Shown here piece by piece: positions 61,180 to 64,000 of a stretch of DNA of 64,000 nt; position 1 is the stretch's first letter; each line of letters begins with the position of its first letter. Origin of the DNA: Coccinella septempunctata (taxonomy: Eukaryota > Arthropoda > Insecta > Coleoptera > Coccinellidae). A program made the position numbers and the translations under genes. Location: the NCBI RefSeq assembly GCF_907165205.1, contig NC_058196.1, positions 7,296,501 through 7,360,500 of the forward strand, in the 5' to 3' direction. A model generated the notes under the pieces. The model was given only the letters and a program-made list of their open reading frames with translations. It did no database searches and was not told where the DNA came from.

Positions 61180-62458
61180 TGTTAAAAATTGGAGTAATTT
61201 TCAACCCAACTCTATCACTCGGTGCACAACTCTATCTACTCAGTGACTACGTTTATCGTTACATGCTTCTGTGAACGTAACCTTTAAATCGCTGTCAATC
61301 AGCTGTTCAAAAAAAAAAAACCGGTGGAACCTGTTGAATCTGCTCAATTTAATTCATTCTATTCTAGATTCTTCGATCGCTCAAGTGAATTGGAACTTGG
61401 TCTGAATTCTTAACGTGATTTTTTAGTGCACTCTCAACTTTCTCAGTCATCTAATAATATCATTTTATATTATATTATCACTCGATTAACATCTCAAAAG
61501 GTACAGTACTTTTTTCACTCAACAAAAAATGTAATCATGTTTTGCATGTGTCACGTTAGAATATCATTCTACATAATTTTCCTCTCAAAATTCACTCCAT
61601 CGCTATGCATTTTCTCACAATTACATTTGAAATATTCTGCTCTACACCTCTATATCATATTTGCGTGTATATTTTCTCAATTTTCTCCAAATCTCTCAAT
61701 CAACCACGTGCTCAATGTACCTAACTGCTTCAACCTTCTCAAACTGCATCGATATTCCATTCGCTTGAAATCACATCATCTCGAAAACCACTCACATTTC
61801 TCTACATTACAGTTGTAACACAACTCACCTCAATTTATGTACTCTCATAAAACACCTTCTGCTTTTCTAATAGATTTGCTATTCCTGTAAGCGTTGGTAA
61901 TCATCTCTCTCATTCTGTCTCATTACACCTGTCTCACTGCATTATATATCTCTAACTTCTCAATTTGTCACTGCAACCTTCTGTTTTTCTGATAGCGAGA
62001 CAGTTTATGAAATCGTAAACTCTATCACTGTAAACGTTGTGCTTGCATGATAACACTCACATCAATTCATAATCATCAAGTTCAATTATTATGCAACTCA
62101 AAATACATAAACACGTTTTGATGTAAATATATCTCAATTCTTATCAAACACATAATAATTGATCTTGTTACTCGATACATGAAATTCACTCAACCTGCTC
62201 TTTCTCTCAAGCAAATACAACGTTGATTTTCTCATTGAATTATTACTCTCAAATTCTCTCGATAACTTCTCAATAATTGTAAATAGGTTCACTCTGTTTA
62301 GATGTTGTATATAATTTTACTTCATGCGAGTGTCTATTTATTATGTGACGTGTTTGATATACAATAAAGATTTTATTTTACCATCTCCAACTCAATCATT
62401 TGGTAACAGTCCACTTTTAAGTAATTGCCAAAAATCTCAACACCCAGATTTTTGAACA
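61180..62458 (+). mobile_element. 5' LTR of BEL copy 2 (1,279 bp)
   Basis: Starts TGTTAAAAATTGGAGTAA directly after satellite sequence and ends TTTTTGAACA before the primer-binding site. Lacks about 480 bp present in the copy 1 LTR (around 49418-49880) and the internal duplication. Confidence 0.9.
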
Positions 62459-62460
62459 TT

Positions 62461-62477
62461 TGGTCCTTCGGGCCGGA
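62461..62477 (+). promoter_or_regulatory. Primer-binding site, BEL copy 2
   Basis: TGGTCCTTCGGGCCGGA, same as at 44779. Confidence 0.7.
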
Positions 62478-62528
62478 TGATTGAGTTGGAATAATCATTC
62501 ATTCACATCACATTCATCTCAAAAGGTC

Positions 62529-64000
62529 ATGTCTCAAAAGTCGGGAAGATCTTCTCCATCTCCAAAAGAGGATGACACTCAACTCCAGATCCCTCCTACT
62601 CGATCATCCAGATCTTCCACATCATCGCAGCCTGATGTGGGACCTCAAACTCGCTCGGCTGGTCTTCCCACCAACATCAAATTAAAAGTCGCTACTCAAA
62701 TGAGTAGACTGCAACTCATGAAGGACATCTTCTCCAAGCTGTCCAACGTCTCAACATGGACTGTGCAAGACCTGTCCCACACTCAAGAACAACTGCAAGA
62801 CCTTCACAAGAACTTCTCAAAGACTCATTCGTATTTTGAGTCAGCGTGGCCTGAGTCTTGTCTCGACCGCGAATACTTCGCATCCTCAGTCTTCTTCGTG
62901 GAATACTCTCTCTTCCAATCAGCCATTTCGAAATTAATCCATTTCAATATGTCACTCAATCCTGTGGATTCACAGCCATCCACTTCTGCTCAAGCCCCTC
63001 AGCCTTCTCAAACTCGTCCTCGATTGCCTGACATCGCAATTCCCACCTTCTCAGGCGACTTCTCAAAATGGCCTGCCTTCCGAGACCTTTTTCAATCACT
63101 CGTGATCAATAGCACCTCAATATCTGACATTGAAAGGTTACATTACCTTCGGACATGTCTCTCTCAAGAACCTCTCGACACCATCTCTAGTCTTCCCTTA
63201 ACGGAAGTCTCGTTCCCCATAGCTTGGAAGAAGCTTATGGACAAATATGAGAATAAAAGGCTGCTCCTCTCTTCTCAATACGCAAAACTTCTCTCCTTCT
63301 CATTGGCGAATCAGAAAAATTCTACCGCCTCATCTCTTCGTCAATTTATTGACAGCATCGTCAATCCTCTCCAAAGTTTGAAAGCTCTAGGTGAAGATCT
63401 AGAGCAGAAAAACAATCTTTTGGTGTTCTATATCATCAATCGTATGGATCACGCCTCTCGAACACATTGGGAAACGCTCATCTCCTCTAATAACGAATTT
63501 CCCTCCTTCGCTCAGTTGATGGAGTTCCTCCAATCTCGCTCCAGAGCTCTAGAATGGACTGAGTCCAACCAGAGACAATCATCTCAAGAATCCTTTCGCT
63601 CTCGTACAACAGTGCACACAATTTCTCAAAAGGTTACAGCTCAAACTAAACCTTCTCCGTCACTCACCTCAAGTAAAGCAGCCTTCTCAAGCACTCCACT
63701 CTCAATTAAAGTCTCTTCTATGCCCAGCTACACCTGTGAAGATTGTGGACACGACCACTTCATTGCAGATTGCCCTCGCTTCTCCGAACGCTCACCTCAA
63801 GAAAAAGCTGATGTAGTATTACATCGCATCGTCTGCTCCAACTGCCTCGGTAGACATCATCGCCACTCTTGCAGAACGACAAAGATCTGCAAAATCTGTG
63901 GAAGTCGTCATCATACCCTTCTACATGATGCTCCTCTCAGCAGTAAACCACACTGCAAAGTTCCACCGGTACCCCCTCGAGTGCTTCCACAATCAGCTCT
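62529..64000 (+). CDS. BEL/Pao Gag, running off the window end
   Basis: ATG at 62529 (MSQKSGRSSPSPKEDD). Open for 490 codons to the window edge, with the capsid region (IPTFSGDFSKWPAFR) and knuckles CEDCGHDHFIADC, CSNCLGRHHRHSC and CKICGSRHHTLLH. The window ends about 35 codons before the gag stop, so the candidate intron cannot be checked here. No lesion is seen. Confidence 0.92.
   Translation, partial: MSQKSGRSSPSPKEDDTQLQIPPTRSSRSSTSSQPDVGPQTRSAGLPTNIKLKVATQMSRLQLMKDIFSKLSNVSTWTVQDLSHTQEQLQDLHKNFSKTHSYFESAWPESCLDREYFASSVFFVEYSLFQSAISKLIHFNMSLNPVDSQPSTSAQAPQPSQTRPRLPDIAIPTFSGDFSKWPAFRDLFQSLVINSTSISDIERLHYLRTCLSQEPLDTISSLPLTEVSFPIAWKKLMDKYENKRLLLSSQYAKLLSFSLANQKNSTASSLRQFIDSIVNPLQSLKALGEDLEQKNNLLVFYIINRMDHASRTHWETLISSNNEFPSFAQLMEFLQSRSRALEWTESNQRQSSQESFRSRTTVHTISQKVTAQTKPSPSLTSSKAAFSSTPLSIKVSSMPSYTCEDCGHDHFIADCPRFSERSPQEKADVVLHRIVCSNCLGRHHRHSCRTTKICKICGSRHHTLLHDAPLSSKPHCKVPPVPPRVLPQSA

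Noticed and set aside
55834..61246. Series of 60-80 codon frames beginning MRFQWSIRQS at 145-bp steps
   Set aside because: By-products of the satellite monomer; each has a stop within the next monomer and no protein family features.

Overview
This is AT-rich, repeat-dominated DNA from an animal, most likely an insect or other arthropod. The evidence is the mix of elements: R4/Dong-type, Jockey/CR1-type and Penelope-like retroelements, BEL/Pao and Gypsy LTR elements with arthropod-style primer sites, a DD41D mariner, MITEs and a complex satellite. I see no host single-copy gene, rRNA, tRNA or CRISPR array. Nearly all coding sequence belongs to mobile elements, and most of it is broken.

Region 1 (1-8.9 kb) is a run of restriction-like-endonuclease non-LTR retrotransposons of the R4 clade. 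Each sits in a (TA)n microsatellite: two 5'-truncated copies on the minus strand (119-1830 and 2000-4732), one apparently full-length copy on the plus strand with an intact 1127-codon frame (5231-8614), and a 100-bp stub that is only a 3' end (8737-8839). A fourth large copy, on the minus strand with an intact 1125-codon frame, lies at 25.1-28.9 kb, again between (TA)n tracts. These elements share a 3' UTR hairpin whose loop is constant while its stem changes. The two full-length copies also share a folded, possibly pseudoknotted 5' leader.

Region 2 (8.9-25.1 kb) starts with a 5'-truncated Penelope-like element (GIY-YIG endonuclease, hammerhead-like motif), also bounded by (TA)n. Two tandem copies of an unclassified 6.8-7.8 kb unit follow, each bounded by (TA)n, with ACCTCC-type motifs and a palindrome near the ends and almost no coding capacity. 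Nested inside both copies are a decayed mariner, a MITE within it and another small MITE. Only the second copy carries a Jockey-like insertion.

Region 3 (28.9-44.1 kb) is a scrap-yard: a DD41D mariner with a 63-nt candidate intron, fragments of two or more Gypsy elements, a Jockey/CR1-type ORF2 fragment, Penelope fragments, a second mariner fragment, and a 1,480-bp chimeric block (Gypsy gag + LTR + Jockey) present twice at about 99.7% identity.

Region 4 (44.1-64 kb) holds a deleted BEL/Pao element with a candidate 70-nt stop-containing intron between gag and protease, a decayed Dong-like R4-clade element in a (TAA)n site, a Gypsy integrase scrap, a 6-kb satellite of 145-bp monomers with 11-monomer higher-order repeats and a strand switch, and the start of a second BEL element (LTR plus open gag) running off the window end.

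The genes do not form a pathway. They are independent selfish elements, but several unrelated ones share a preference for (TA)n microsatellites, which appear to act as a shared landing pad here.
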